NCBI GenBank assembly: GCA_964544865.1
Contig: CAZJDV010000006.1
Location: 3,298 to 67,297, forward strand
Source of the DNA: CAZJDV01 sp964544865
Lineage (GTDB): Bacteria > Chloroflexota > Dehalococcoidia > Lucifugimonadales > CAJWER01
Length of the DNA: 64,000 nt
Reading direction: 5' to 3'
The translations under genes and the position numbers were made by a program. Numbering within the stretch: the first letter of the stretch is position 1; each line of letters opens with the position of its first letter. This document shows, in pieces, positions 1 through 8,918 of the stretch. Below the pieces are notes generated by a model. The model had not been told where the DNA came from, did no database searches, and saw nothing but the letters and a program-made list of their open reading frames with translations.

Positions 1-689
1 GCGACGCGAAGGGAGGCGAAGTTGTCCTCGCCCGCGCTCCAGACCGGCGTGCGGCTGGACGCCTGGATTCGCCCGGCAACGATCGAGGCAGCGACAGTAG
101 CGAACCCGCGACCTTGCCAGGGCTGGAGGATCGATACGCCTATATCGGCATATACATCGGTGATTGCGCTAGTGTGGGCGATGGCTACCAGGACGCCAGC
201 GACGATGGTGCCGGCCGCGATCCCTTCCCTCAGCATCGTATCCAGGTCCCCCTCCACCACGGCGGGAGCAGCCTGTAGAATGGGGAGGTCCTTGAGGGTA
301 AGCTCGCGGACCACGGGGGCATGGAAAGTGACCGCGGGCCTGGTCAGCGTGTGATAGATGTCGCCGTATCGGCGCAGACCCGCGCGGGTCTCCCGCACAA
401 TGACGGCGCCAAGCGGCGCGGTGAGAGGCAGGGCAACGTTGATGTGCCTCCAGCCCGGCGCACAGCTCAGTAACTCCCAGATGGCGTCGGCGTTCTCACC
501 GAATCCAAAGGGCTCTTCCTTGAGGGATAGCGGCTGGACAATTGTCGCGGCGCAGTCCGAAGGGTCGCCTGTGACATACGCGTCGCACAGGCCATGCCTA
601 AGCACGTGAACGGGGATCACCGTCTCGGGCGTGTCTCCAAGGGCGTCGGCGAGCACAAGGCACTCTTCAGGTCCAAGTGCGCTATACAC
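1..689 (-). CDS. GNAT family N-acetyltransferase (C-terminus cut by window edge)
   Basis: The reverse strand is open from a GTG at 689 to the window edge, about 229 residues. The N-terminal 120 residues resemble the leader domain of two-part GNAT proteins (PF12746-like). The C-terminal part carries the acetyl-CoA pyrophosphate-binding loop, read as PWQGRGFAT, after a beta strand with YADIG. The substrate cannot be told. The start lies 28 bases after the uvrD stop on the same strand, so the two are probably co-transcribed. GTG at 689 is the first plausible start in this frame after the uvrD stop. The missing C-terminus lies beyond position 1. Confidence 0.72.
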   Translation of the reverse strand, partial: MYSALGPEECLVLADALGDTPETVIPVHVLRHGLCDAYVTGDPSDCAATIVQPLSLKEEPFGFGENADAIWELLSCAPGWRHINVALPLTAPLGAVIVRETRAGLRRYGDIYHTLTRPAVTFHAPVVRELTLKDLPILQAAPAVVEGDLDTMLREGIAAGTIVAGVLVAIAHTSAITDVYADIGVSILQPWQGRGFATVAASIVAGRIQASSRTPVWSAGEDNFASLRV

Positions 690-717
690 GGCGCGACTCC
701 GATCACGGCTCGCCCGC

Positions 718-3009
718 TTACTCCATCTTCTCCAGAGTGGCGAAGCTGAGCAGCAGGCGCTTGACGCCGTGGCCGTCCCTAAACGCGACCGTCACCTCCA
801 CGTCCTCCCTGGCAGGCTTCGTGCCTGTCACGATGCCCTCGCCGAACTTGGAGTGGCGGACCTTGTCGCCTGTGGCGAAGGACTGTGCCAGCGCGACGGG
901 CTCGCGGCTTTTCGGTGTGCCTGGACGCCCGTCCGCTCTTCCGGCGTCGTTCTCGGGCCGTTTCGTCGCCGGTACGATGCGCTCCAGCGTTCTCGACGGC
1001 GCATCCCGCCCCGATGTGGAGGACCAGCCACCGGCGCCAATGGCGCCGAGCCGGTTCGAAGGAGGCTCGACGATCAGTTCTCTTGGAATGTCCGCCAGGA
1101 ATCGTGAAGGCTCGTTCGGCTCGAATCCGCCGCGGAATCCACGCCGAAATGCCCTGGCCAGGTATAGCCGCTCCTTGGCGCGGGTCACGCCTACGTAGCA
1201 CAGGCGGCGCTCCTCCTCCATCTGGGCATCGTCTTCCATCGAGCGGACATGGGGGAGAAGGCCTTCCTCCATCCCCACCATGAACACGACGGGGAACTCG
1301 AGTCCTTTCGCCTGGTGAAGGGTAATCAGCGTGACAGCTCCAACGTTCTCGTCCATATTGTCGCTATCGCTCACCAGGCTGACCCTCTCGAGAAAGGCGA
1401 TGAGGGCGTCGCGGATTCCGGTATCCAGGAACTCCTCGGCCGTGTTCCTGAATTCCTGGAGGTTCTCCCAGCGCTCCTCGCCGTGCTCGGCCTCCTCCTG
1501 AACGTACCGTTGGTAGCCGGTCCGCTCGAGCACCAGGTCTATCAACCGCACCAGGTCCAGGCCCTTGCTCTCCTCGATCAGACCGTTGAGGAGCTCGTGG
1601 AAGTTCGTCAGCGCCCTCACCGATCTAGCCGTTAGCTGGGCTGGAGGACCCTGTGGCTGCTCCTCCGTTTCCGCCAGCCTTCCGATAGCGGTGAACAACG
1701 AGACGCTGGCGTTCCTGGCCATCATGGTCAGCTCGTCGACGGTGCGCTGGCCGATCCCCCTGAGGGGCACGTTGACCACCCGGGACAGGCTCACGTCGTC
1801 GTCCGGATTGGCGATCAGTCGCAGGTACGCCGTTAGGTCCTTGATCTCTTGACGCTGGTAGAACCGCAGGCTGCCGACGAGCTGATAGGGGACCCCATGG
1901 CGCAGGCACGTCTCCTCGAGCGCCATGGACTGGGCGTTCACGCGGTACATGACGGCGAAGTCGCTGCGGGCGTACCCCTCCCGCCGCACGAGCTTCTCCA
2001 TCTCCCTGACGACGAATTGCGCCTCCTCCCGGTCGTTGTGCGCCTCGGTGACGACGATGGGCACGCCTTTGCCGTTTTTCGTCCAGAGATCCTTCTCGAC
2101 TCTCTGCTCGTTGGGGGAGATAAGGCTTCGGGCCGCGTCCAGGATGGTCTGACTGGAGCGGTAGTTCTCCTCGAGGGCGACCACCTGGGCCTCCGGGAAA
2201 TCAGCCTGGAAGCTGAGGATGTTCCTTATGTCGGCGTTGCGCCACGAGTAGATCGATTGGTCCGGGTCGCCGACGACACAGACGTTGCGGTACTTCCCGC
2301 TGATCTGCTTAGCGATCGCGTACTGGGCGACGTTCGTGTCTTGGAACTCGTCAACCATCAGGTGGACATAGCGGTCCTGATACCTCTCGGCGACGCGAGG
2401 GAAGTTCTGAAACAGGACAAACACCTTGAAGAGCAGGTTGTCGAAATCGACGGCGGCGTTCCGGGTCAAGAGGAGCTCGTACCTCTCGTAGACCCGGTGA
2501 ACGATCTCGTTCCAGTAGTTTCCCCGGCCTAGGCCGAAAGCCTCGGCGTCGATGAGCTGACTCTTGGCCTTGGATATGGCCGACTGGACGGCCCGCGGCG
2601 CGAACAGCTTGTGGTCGACGTTGACCTCGTCCATGCTGCGTTTCAGTAGCGAGAGCTGATCGGAGTTGTCGTAGATGGTGAAATTGCGGTTGAGTTTGAC
2701 GTGCTCGCCCTCCCGCCGAAGCAGCATCGCGCAGAAGGCATGGAACGTGCCGACGGTCATGTTCTTGGAGCCTGGGCCGAGGAGAGGAAGCAGTCGCGTT
2801 CTCATCTCGCGGGCGGCCTTGTTGGTGAACGTGACCGCGGCGATTCGATGGGGCGCGACACCGCAGATACGCACCAGATTGGCGATGCGGTGAGTGATGA
2901 CCCGGGTCTTGCCGCTGCCGGGTCCGGCGATAATGAGCAGTGGCCCGTCGATGGTCTCGACGGCCTCTCGCTGCCTGGTGTTCAGTCCTTCGAGGATGTC
3001 TGTTGGCAT
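718..3009 (-). CDS. pcrA: ATP-dependent DNA helicase UvrD/PcrA (SF1A)
   Basis: 763 residues, the normal length for UvrD/PcrA, a 3'-5' helicase acting in nucleotide-excision and mismatch repair and in clearing RecA or stalled polymerase. Seen in order: a Q-motif (LNTRQREAV), Walker A AGPGSGKT at residues 28-35, motif Ia TFTNKAA, motif II VDEFQDTN, motif III GDPDQSIYSWR, motif IV near ENYRS, motif V TLHQAKGLEFPVVF and motif VI VGVTRAKERLYL. The C-terminus has the small RNA-polymerase-binding Tudor-like domain typical of PcrA (GDKVRHSKFGEGIVTG). The ATG at 3009 is the first in-frame start. All helicase motifs are intact. Confidence 0.97.
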   Translation of the reverse strand: MPTDILEGLNTRQREAVETIDGPLLIIAGPGSGKTRVITHRIANLVRICGVAPHRIAAVTFTNKAAREMRTRLLPLLGPGSKNMTVGTFHAFCAMLLRREGEHVKLNRNFTIYDNSDQLSLLKRSMDEVNVDHKLFAPRAVQSAISKAKSQLIDAEAFGLGRGNYWNEIVHRVYERYELLLTRNAAVDFDNLLFKVFVLFQNFPRVAERYQDRYVHLMVDEFQDTNVAQYAIAKQISGKYRNVCVVGDPDQSIYSWRNADIRNILSFQADFPEAQVVALEENYRSSQTILDAARSLISPNEQRVEKDLWTKNGKGVPIVVTEAHNDREEAQFVVREMEKLVRREGYARSDFAVMYRVNAQSMALEETCLRHGVPYQLVGSLRFYQRQEIKDLTAYLRLIANPDDDVSLSRVVNVPLRGIGQRTVDELTMMARNASVSLFTAIGRLAETEEQPQGPPAQLTARSVRALTNFHELLNGLIEESKGLDLVRLIDLVLERTGYQRYVQEEAEHGEERWENLQEFRNTAEEFLDTGIRDALIAFLERVSLVSDSDNMDENVGAVTLITLHQAKGLEFPVVFMVGMEEGLLPHVRSMEDDAQMEEERRLCYVGVTRAKERLYLARAFRRGFRGGFEPNEPSRFLADIPRELIVEPPSNRLGAIGAGGWSSTSGRDAPSRTLERIVPATKRPENDAGRADGRPGTPKSREPVALAQSFATGDKVRHSKFGEGIVTGTKPAREDVEVTVAFRDGHGVKRLLLSFATLEKME

Positions 3010-3140
3010 GGGGTTATCGGGCGATTATATCACCGGCGGGCCAGCCTAACGAGCATCCCTGCAAGCGAGCTGGTGCCCGATTTCGTGTCGCCGACGCAGT
3101 ATGCGTGGAACACTCCTGGCTGGCGCTCTACGCCCACGAG

Positions 3141-4073
3141 CTACGTCATGAATATCGGCTTGGCCTTCGTGATGATCCTCTGCTCCTCCGCCATCGCCCT
3201 GCGGAGGTACTTGGGAAGGGAGAACATGCCGCGGTGAGTTATGCCATCGTAGTGGCGCAGCTTGCTTGCCAAGCGCTCGGCGACAAGCACGTCTACCTCG
3301 GCCACCGGCAGCGACGCCGGATCGGGACCAAGGGAGCCTATCACGAACCCCCAGGTGGAGCCGAAGGAGGGCACGAAGGTCTCGTAGGCGTAAACGGCCG
3401 GGAAGGCGGACGCCATCGTGTTCGCCACGGCCGAGAAACACTGCTCGTAGAACGCTGGGCCGGTGGGCCCGGACTGCGCGACCACGAGCCCGTGAGGATT
3501 CAGCCGGTCCCGAAGCAAGCGGTAGAACTCCTGAGTGTATAGCAGATAGGCGGGGCCGGCCTCCAATGGGTCTGGCACGTCGATGATAGCCAGATCGAAG
3601 CTTTCGGATGTGTCTGCAAGGTGCTGAAAGGCGTCTTGATGCAGCAGTTCGAGCCGGGGATCGTCGAACGAACCGCGATGGAAAGTGGCCAGGTGCTCGC
3701 GGCATAGCGCCACGACCTCGGCGTCGATGTCCACCATGACGACGCGCCCGACGGACCGATGGGCGAGCACCTCGCGAATGGTGGCGCCCTCACCGCCGCC
3801 GGCCACGAACACCCGGCGCGGGTCCGGGTGCGCGATCATGCAGGGCTGGACCAGCGACTCGTGGTAGACGAACTCGTCCAACTCCGTGGACTGGGTCTTG
3901 TCGTCCAGAACGAGGGATCTACCGAAGCAGGCCGTGTCCTGGATGGTGACCGACTGGTAGGGCGTTCGGCCGGTGTAGACGACCGCGTTCACGAGCTCAG
4001 CCTGCAGCAGGTCCGGTGTGATGTACTCGTAGTGCCAGTCGCCGCCGGAGGGCGGAGCGATTCCCCCCGCCAT
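3141..4073 (-). CDS. speE: Polyamine aminopropyltransferase (SpeE family, thermospermine-synthase-like)
   Basis: 310 residues. Transfers aminopropyl groups from decarboxylated S-adenosylmethionine to a polyamine. An N-terminal beta domain is followed by a Rossmann methyltransferase-like fold with the nucleotide motif AGGGEGATIREV. The catalytic-loop motif reads DVPDPLEAGPAYLLYTQEF. Bacterial spermidine synthases usually read DxTDPxGPA there, while plant ACL5-type thermospermine synthases read DLADPxEGGP with the same LYT-x-FY continuation. The product may therefore be thermospermine or another longer polyamine; this is inference from recalled motifs. Its ATG overlaps the speD stop by one base (TGATG), so translation is probably coupled. 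Confidence 0.9.
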   Translation of the reverse strand: MAGGIAPPSGGDWHYEYITPDLLQAELVNAVVYTGRTPYQSVTIQDTACFGRSLVLDDKTQSTELDEFVYHESLVQPCMIAHPDPRRVFVAGGGEGATIREVLAHRSVGRVVMVDIDAEVVALCREHLATFHRGSFDDPRLELLHQDAFQHLADTSESFDLAIIDVPDPLEAGPAYLLYTQEFYRLLRDRLNPHGLVVAQSGPTGPAFYEQCFSAVANTMASAFPAVYAYETFVPSFGSTWGFVIGSLGPDPASLPVAEVDVLVAERLASKLRHYDGITHRGMFSLPKYLRRAMAEEQRIITKAKPIFMT

Positions 4074-4444
4074 CAGACGGCTGCCGTGGTGGTTTCCGAG
4101 ATCGGGCCGCGCCTGAGCTCGGTTATCGACGGGTTTTCACAGCGCAGGCGCCCTATGATAAGGTCCGCGGCCTTCCGGGGCAAAAAGATCCTGCCGCAAG
4201 TGAAGATGTCCACCGCGGCATATCCGTGCTCGGGCCAGGTGTGGATGCATAAATGCGACTCGGCGATGGCGACGATCCCGGTGACGCCGCGCGGATCGAA
4301 TTTGTGAAATGACTGGCCGACGATGGTGGCGCCCGCCTCGATGGCCGCTCCGATCATCGCTCCCTCTATGTGGTCGATATCATCCAGAAGCTCTTTGTCG
4401 CACTCGCCCAACTCGAGCAGCAAGTGTGTCCCTAAAGCCTTCAA
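4073..4444 (-). CDS. speD: S-adenosylmethionine decarboxylase proenzyme (class 1B)
   Basis: 123 residues, the normal size of the bacterial/archaeal short class. It makes the decarboxylated SAM used by the adjacent SpeE. The self-cleavage site is visible in IAESHLCIHTWPEHGYA: cleavage before Ser converts it to the pyruvoyl cofactor, and the downstream His and Cys (DIFTCG) are the usual processing and proton-donor residues. The start is a TTG at 4444 with GGAGG eight bases upstream; an ATG just upstream in the same frame is closed at once by TGA. Co-transcribed with speE. Confidence 0.95.
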   Translation of the reverse strand: MKALGTHLLLELGECDKELLDDIDHIEGAMIGAAIEAGATIVGQSFHKFDPRGVTGIVAIAESHLCIHTWPEHGYAAVDIFTCGRIFLPRKAADLIIGRLRCENPSITELRRGPISETTTAAV

Positions 4445-4491
4445 TCACCGGGCCTCCATGAATGGTTCGTGCTCCTCATCCGCAGAGCAAA

Positions 4492-4497
4492 ATTATA
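4492..4497 (-). promoter_or_regulatory. Putative -10 box of the speDE operon
   Basis: A perfect TATAAT on the reverse strand lies 48-53 bases upstream of the speD start, in an AT-rich pocket of otherwise GC-rich DNA. No good -35 hexamer is seen at 16-18 bases, so the promoter call rests on the -10 and its position. Confidence 0.4.
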
Positions 4498-4578
4498 CAA
4501 CAAGCAACACAGCCGGTATAGGCCGTGGGCGGTGCGGGGGGGCCTTTTCAAAGTCCGATAGCTGGCGATGGTGCAGGC

Positions 4579-4641
4579 GGTTCGACAGGCTCACCACGGA
4601 CGTGGAACGCCTATTCGTTCGTCCTGAGCATATCGAAGGAC
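4579..4641. repeat. Dispersed inverted-repeat element (REP-like)
   Basis: GGTTCGACAGGCTCACCACG at 4579-4598 faces TGAGCATATCGAAGGAC at 4625-4641. TTCGACAGGCTCA pairs with TGAGCATATCGAA in 11 of 13 positions, giving a stem around a loop of about 33 bases. This sequence family (GTTCGACAGGCTCACCACGA and its complement) is known to me as an abundant intergenic repeat in several GC-rich bacterial genomes. It fills most of the otherwise empty 308-base gap between speD and the aspartate dehydrogenase gene. Confidence 0.6.
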
Positions 4642-4752
4642 TTGTCAGCGCTCACTAAGCGAATGCCCTGAGATGCGGACGCCTTGTTGACACCATCGCC
4701 GCGCCGCACTACACTCGCGGTGATTCGGGGTGGAGAGAGGGATGGCGGCCTC

Positions 4753-5571
4753 ATGACGGGCATTGGTCTCCTTGGATGCGGTGCGATAGGCCGAGAGATC
4801 GCCGGAGCAGTTCGATCCGGCGAGGCGGGCGGCGCCTTCCTGGTTGTGCTCTTCGACCAAGACCTGAGCGTGGCGAGATCCCTCGCCGGCGATCTCGATT
4901 TCTCCGGACCTGTCACGGATTCTGTGGACCGGCTGTTGTCGGCGCCGGAAGTGGAGATGGTCGTCGAGTGCGCATCCCCGCACGCCGTTCGCGCTCACGC
5001 CGAGACCGTGCTGGCTCATGGCAAGCACATGCTGTTGATGAGTTCAGGGGCGCTGACCAATGCTGGACTCAGCCAGAGGCTGGCGGCCCTTGTCCAGGAG
5101 CGCGGGGTCCGGCTCATCGTACCGTCGGGCGCCATTGGCGGCATCGACGCCATCCGGGCGGTGAAGGGCCGGCTGGATGAGGTCACACTGACGACGACGA
5201 AGCCGGCGCGCGGTCTGCGTGGCGCGCCGGGATTCAGGGCGTGGGAGTCAAAGGAGATCACCGAGCCGCAGATCGTTTTCGAGGGGTTCGTGCTGGAGGC
5301 GGTCAAGCTCTTCCCGGCCAACGTCAACGTCGCCGCGACGCTGAGCCTGGCCGGTATCGGCGCAGAAAAGACGAGGGTCGTGGTCGTGGCCGACCCGCGG
5401 GCGACCCTCAACCGGCACGAGGTGGAGGCCAGAGGCGACTTCGGCGTCCTGCGGTTCCAGATGGAATTGCGCCCCCACGAGCGGAACCCGCGGACCAGCA
5501 CCCTGGCGATAGCGTCGGCGATCGAGGCCCTGCGAGCCGCCTGCTCCTCCGGGATCGAGATCGGTACGTAG
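4753..5571 (+). CDS. nadX: L-aspartate dehydrogenase (NadX family)
   Basis: About 272 residues, normal for the family. It oxidises L-aspartate to iminoaspartate with NAD(P)+, feeding NAD biosynthesis in place of NadB. An N-terminal Rossmann motif GLLGCGAIGREIA is followed by the substrate domain with VPSGAIGGIDA and KLFPANVNVAATLSLAGIGAEKTRV, the family's hallmark with its catalytic His replaced or elsewhere; no other dehydrogenase family has this C-terminal block. I chose the ATG at 4753 because GGAGAGAGGG lies just upstream and the Rossmann strand begins immediately; an upstream in-frame start at 4684 would add an unstructured 23-residue leader. It is convergent with glnS, with only 9 bases between stops. 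Confidence 0.85.
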   Translation: MTGIGLLGCGAIGREIAGAVRSGEAGGAFLVVLFDQDLSVARSLAGDLDFSGPVTDSVDRLLSAPEVEMVVECASPHAVRAHAETVLAHGKHMLLMSSGALTNAGLSQRLAALVQERGVRLIVPSGAIGGIDAIRAVKGRLDEVTLTTTKPARGLRGAPGFRAWESKEITEPQIVFEGFVLEAVKLFPANVNVAATLSLAGIGAEKTRVVVVADPRATLNRHEVEARGDFGVLRFQMELRPHERNPRTSTLAIASAIEALRAACSSGIEIGT

Positions 5572-5580
5572 GGCAGGGGA

Positions 5581-7308
5581 CTAGCCCCGTTTTTTCGACC
5601 TCTCGATCTTCGCCCATGAATCCCGCAGGGACACGGTCCGGTTGAACACGAGCGCCTCCGGGGTGGAATCGATGGAGTCTACGCAGAAGTAGCCCTGCCT
5701 CTCGAACTGGTAACGGCTGCCCGGGGTGGCGCCGGCCAGGCTCGGCTCGACCTGGCACGAGGACAGGGTCACCAGCGAGTCCGGGTTAAGGACGATACCG
5801 GTCTCCCCGCCTTCCTGCTCGCTTGCGTCGCCCTGTTCCTCCGAGGGAAACAGGTGGTCGTAGAGGCGTACCTCCGTCTCGAGGGCATGGTCTGCCGAAA
5901 CCCAGTGGATCGTACCCCTGACCCTGCGGCCGTCCGGCGCCTGTCCTCCCCTGGTCGCCGGGTCGTAGGTGCATCGCAGCTCGATCACCTCGCCGGTCTG
6001 CTTGTCCTTGACGACATCGGTGCAGGTAATGAAATAGCCGTATCGCAGCCGTACCTCGCGTCCCGGCGCCAGCCGGTAGAACTTTCGGGGCGGGTCCTCT
6101 AGAAAGTCCTCTCTCTCGATATACAGCTCCCGGGAGAACGGGACCTTTCGGGTTCCCATCGCGGCGTCCTCCGGATTATTGACGGCGTCCAACTCCTCCA
6201 CCTGACCCTCTGGGTAATTTTCGATGACCACCTTGAGGGGACGCAGGACCGCCATTACGCGGGGCGAGCGCTTGTTCAGGTCTTCGCGGACGCAGTGCTC
6301 CAGCAGGCCGAACTCCACGGTGTTCTTCCGCTTCGTTACCCCGATTCGGGCGCAAAAGGTCCTGATCGCCTCGGGGGTGTAGCCACGCCTCCGCATGCCC
6401 GACAGGGTCGGCATCCTCGGGTCGTCCCATCCGCTCACGTGTCCCTGCTCGACCACCTCCAGAAGCCTGCGCTTGCTCAACACGGCGCGGTCGAGGTCAA
6501 GGGGGGCGAATTCGATCTGCCGCGGGTGATAGATCTCCAGCGCGTCGAGGAGCCAGTCGTAAAGCGGCCTGTGGTCCAGGTACTCGATCGTGCAGATTGA
6601 GTGGGTGACACCCTCGATGGAGTCGGACTGGCCGTGGGCGAAGTCGTACATCGGGTAGATGCACCATTTGTCGCCCGTGCGGTGATGGGGAAGATTCAGG
6701 ATGCGGTAGATGACCGGGTCCCGCAGGTTCAGGTTGCCCGACGCCATGTCGATCTTGGCGCGAAGGATCCTTTCGCCGGGCTCGAACTCTCCGGCCCGCA
6801 TGCGGTCGAACAGGTCCAGGTTCTCCTCGACAGGGCGGTCGCGGTCCGGGCTGTTTCTGCCCGGCTCCGTCAACGTGCCGCGATACTCTCTGATCTCGTC
6901 GGGACTAAGGTCGCAGACATAGGCTTTGCCCGCCTGTATCAGCGTGACCGCATACGCGTAGAACTGGTCATAGTAGTCGGACGCGTAGTACAGGTGCTCG
7001 CCCCAATCGAACCCAAGCCATCGAATGTCTTCCTGCTGCGATTCGACGTACTCCACCTCCTCCTTGGCCGGATTGGTGTCGTCGAATCGAAGGTGGCAGA
7101 CCCCCCCGTTCTCGGAGGCGATGCCGAAGTCGAGGCAAATAGCCATGGCATGGCCGATGTGGAGGTAGCCATTCGGCTCCGGCGGAAACCTGGTCACGAC
7201 GCGGCCGTCGAATTTCCCCGTCGCCAGGTCCTCGGCCACAATGCTGCGCACGAAGTCGTGAGGGCGTACGTCCGTCGAGGATATGTCCTTCGCGGTCCTC
7301 TCTATCAT
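5581..7308 (-). CDS. glnS: Glutaminyl-tRNA synthetase
   Basis: 575 residues, close to the E. coli enzyme. Charges tRNA-Gln directly, so Gln-tRNA need not come only from GatCAB here. The class I signature HIGH is seen in [10 protein letters not shown] near residue 48, and the KMSKS loop as VLSKRRL near residue 270. GlnRS-specific blocks [14 protein letters not shown] and [23 protein letters not shown] separate it from GluRS. The two C-terminal anticodon-binding beta barrels are present, with a short acidic Glu/Gln-rich insertion ([13 protein letters not shown]). GlnRS is patchily distributed outside Proteobacteria and eukaryotes, so horizontal acquisition in the lineage is possible. Confidence 0.97.
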   Translation of the reverse strand: MIERTAKDISSTDVRPHDFVRSIVAEDLATGKFDGRVVTRFPPEPNGYLHIGHAMAICLDFGIASENGGVCHLRFDDTNPAKEEVEYVESQQEDIRWLGFDWGEHLYYASDYYDQFYAYAVTLIQAGKAYVCDLSPDEIREYRGTLTEPGRNSPDRDRPVEENLDLFDRMRAGEFEPGERILRAKIDMASGNLNLRDPVIYRILNLPHHRTGDKWCIYPMYDFAHGQSDSIEGVTHSICTIEYLDHRPLYDWLLDALEIYHPRQIEFAPLDLDRAVLSKRRLLEVVEQGHVSGWDDPRMPTLSGMRRRGYTPEAIRTFCARIGVTKRKNTVEFGLLEHCVREDLNKRSPRVMAVLRPLKVVIENYPEGQVEELDAVNNPEDAAMGTRKVPFSRELYIEREDFLEDPPRKFYRLAPGREVRLRYGYFITCTDVVKDKQTGEVIELRCTYDPATRGGQAPDGRRVRGTIHWVSADHALETEVRLYDHLFPSEEQGDASEQEGGETGIVLNPDSLVTLSSCQVEPSLAGATPGSRYQFERQGYFCVDSIDSTPEALVFNRTVSLRDSWAKIERSKKRG

Positions 7309-7369
7309 GGAAGTGCCACACTGCCTGCTATCGCTACGCCGCCTGTGAACGGCAGACTTCCAGGGGCCC

Positions 7370-8218
7370 TCACTCGCACAGGCCCCACGAAGCAGCGACC
7401 TCGCGGGTGATCCGTGCGAGGTCGTCCGAGGTCTCGTCGTGGCATGGCTTGATTACCTCGAAGGTCCAGGGGCCCGGGTAGCTCACGTCGGACAGAGCGA
7501 GTAGCGCGGCGTCCCAGTCGAGGCCGCAGTGCGTCGGGATCCGGTGGTCGCCGTTCTCCACGTCGAAGTCGACATCGTGCAGGTGCGTGCCCCGCAGGCG
7601 CCGGCCCGCGGCGTGGATCTCCTCCGCCGGGTCCATCCTGAGTATCCCCACGTGGCCGATATCGAGCACCAGCCCGAGGCGGTCCTCCGGATAACCGTCG
7701 ACCAGCGGTCTTAGCTCCCGCATCGTTAGATAAGGGTAGTCGCAATGATACGGCAGATTCTCGAGGTTGATCCTGACCCCCGCCGCCTCGGAGGCAGCCA
7801 TCAGGCCGTCGAGAGAGCGCCCAACGGCATCCCGGATCAGCCCCGGTACGGTCGAAGCGTCCGCGTCCGGCACGAAGAGCGGATTCGGGACTGGATGAAC
7901 GACGATGTCGGTGGCGCCGATCGCACCCGCGAAGTGGATGAATCTCTCAAGTACGACCAGATTGTTCCGCCGCCAGTCCTCTTCGGGCGCGCCGAGAGTG
8001 ATACGCCCGGCGGGTGCATGGACAGTCCTGGCTCGAAGGCCGCGGCTTTCGAGCTGCCCGCGAAAGGCGGTGAGCGCCCGTCCCGTGGGCGGCGCCGCGA
8101 CGTGCGGGTCCTGTCCCTGTATCTCTACCTGCGGGAACCCCGCCGAAGCGACGGCATCCAAAGCCGCCTCGATTCCGCGGTCACGGAACCCGGCCGTCGA
8201 GTAGCTGGTGTCGTCCAT
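7370..8218 (-). CDS. Sugar phosphate isomerase/epimerase-like TIM barrel (PF01261)
   Basis: 282 residues, a full xylose-isomerase-like barrel. Metal-site residues are visible: NLEN with the first Glu, LDIGHVG with Asp/His, [10 protein letters not shown] with His/Asp, and a C-terminal Glu in WTFEVIKP. The family contains isomerases, epimerases, endonuclease IV and 3-keto-glycoside-processing enzymes, so the substrate cannot be assigned. The ATG at 8218 has GGAGG nine bases upstream. The gene follows glnS in opposite reading order (it is upstream of glnS on the same strand with 61 bases between), so co-transcription with glnS is possible. The scaffold gap lies just upstream of its start. Confidence 0.8.
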   Translation of the reverse strand: MDDTSYSTAGFRDRGIEAALDAVASAGFPQVEIQGQDPHVAAPPTGRALTAFRGQLESRGLRARTVHAPAGRITLGAPEEDWRRNNLVVLERFIHFAGAIGATDIVVHPVPNPLFVPDADASTVPGLIRDAVGRSLDGLMAASEAAGVRINLENLPYHCDYPYLTMRELRPLVDGYPEDRLGLVLDIGHVGILRMDPAEEIHAAGRRLRGTHLHDVDFDVENGDHRIPTHCGLDWDAALLALSDVSYPGPWTFEVIKPCHDETSDDLARITREVAASWGLCE

Positions 8219-8249
8219 GGGTCGGCGCCTCCTCTTTGTCTTCGCCGAG

Positions 8250-8259
8250 NNNNNNNNNN
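8250..8259. other. Assembly gap (10 N)
   Basis: Ten Ns in the intergenic space between the isomerase start and the lipoprotein stop. The number is probably a placeholder, so distances across it are not reliable. Confidence 0.99.
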
Positions 8260-8325
8260 AACTCAGTAGAAAAGTCCGGCAAACGCAACGCCGCGATCCC
8301 GGCTGGACTGAACGCCCGTCCCCCT

Positions 8326-8676
8326 CTACCGCTGCGCCGGCGGTGTCGCATCAGGCATGTAGTCCGCGACCTCGTCGATGACCAGCACGCCGTTCTCCTC
8401 ACGATACGACACCGTCACCCGCAGACCTTGAAGCATATGCTCGCGCAAGTGGGACGGTGAATAACCCTTGTACGCACCGCCCTGAAAATCCCAGGTCACA
8501 CCCGACTTGTCCCGCACGGTGAGCACGTCGATCTGAGTCAGCGACCTCGCGGTCACATTGAGGACTACGCCGCTCACGAACGGAATATCGGTCGCTTCGT
8601 CCGCGCCGCTGCAGGCCAGGATTCCGGCAAGTAGCACGGCGGCGAATGTCGCGGCGGCCAGAAGGTGTGTTCGCAT
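8326..8676 (-). CDS. Small putative lipoprotein, unknown function
   Basis: 116 residues. An Arg-His N-terminus, hydrophobic stretch and lipobox ILAC place the lipidated Cys at residue 22. The mature part is a short beta-rich domain with repeated strands (VVLNVTARSLTQIDVLTVRD, then VTWDFQG and LRVTVSYREENGVLVIDEVADY), resembling the small OB-like modules found in secreted DUF5666-type proteins. I do not recognise a named family with certainty. It is divergent from the large VWA-like gene at 8919; a reverse-strand TATAAT at 8801-8796 could serve it but lacks a clear -35. Confidence 0.7.
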   Translation of the reverse strand: MRTHLLAAATFAAVLLAGILACSGADEATDIPFVSGVVLNVTARSLTQIDVLTVRDKSGVTWDFQGGAYKGYSPSHLREHMLQGLRVTVSYREENGVLVIDEVADYMPDATPPAQR

Positions 8677-8867
8677 TGGAGCTATTTCCAGTCCCTATTT
8701 GCGGCTCACAGGTATGGCGGACCGTCCATGGGAGCCGGGGTGCATCGTAAATCATATCGCAAACGCGCCCCTTCACACGAGAGAACATTTGTACTATTAT
8801 ACTTGTAATTCGGTGTGAGGTCCGGAGATTCGCTAAACGAATCATCAAAACATGTACCGACTTTCGA

Positions 8868-8913
8868 TTGACTATTGGACAATACCATATATAAGGTTGG
8901 TGTCAACGGAGGT
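8868..8913 (+). promoter_or_regulatory. Sigma70-type promoter and ribosome-binding site for the VWA-like gene
   Basis: TTGACT at 8868-8873 and TATAAG at 8890-8895, spaced 16 bases, lie in a markedly AT-rich stretch. GGAGGT at 8908-8913 is 5 bases before the ATG at 8919. Transcription would begin near 8902, leaving a leader of only about 17 bases. Confidence 0.65.
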
Positions 8914-8918
8914 AGAAG

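Noticed and set aside
8796..8801. Reverse-strand TATAAT as promoter of the small lipoprotein
   Set aside because: Perfect -10 but no -35 at acceptable spacing and about 120 bases from the start; kept only as a remark.
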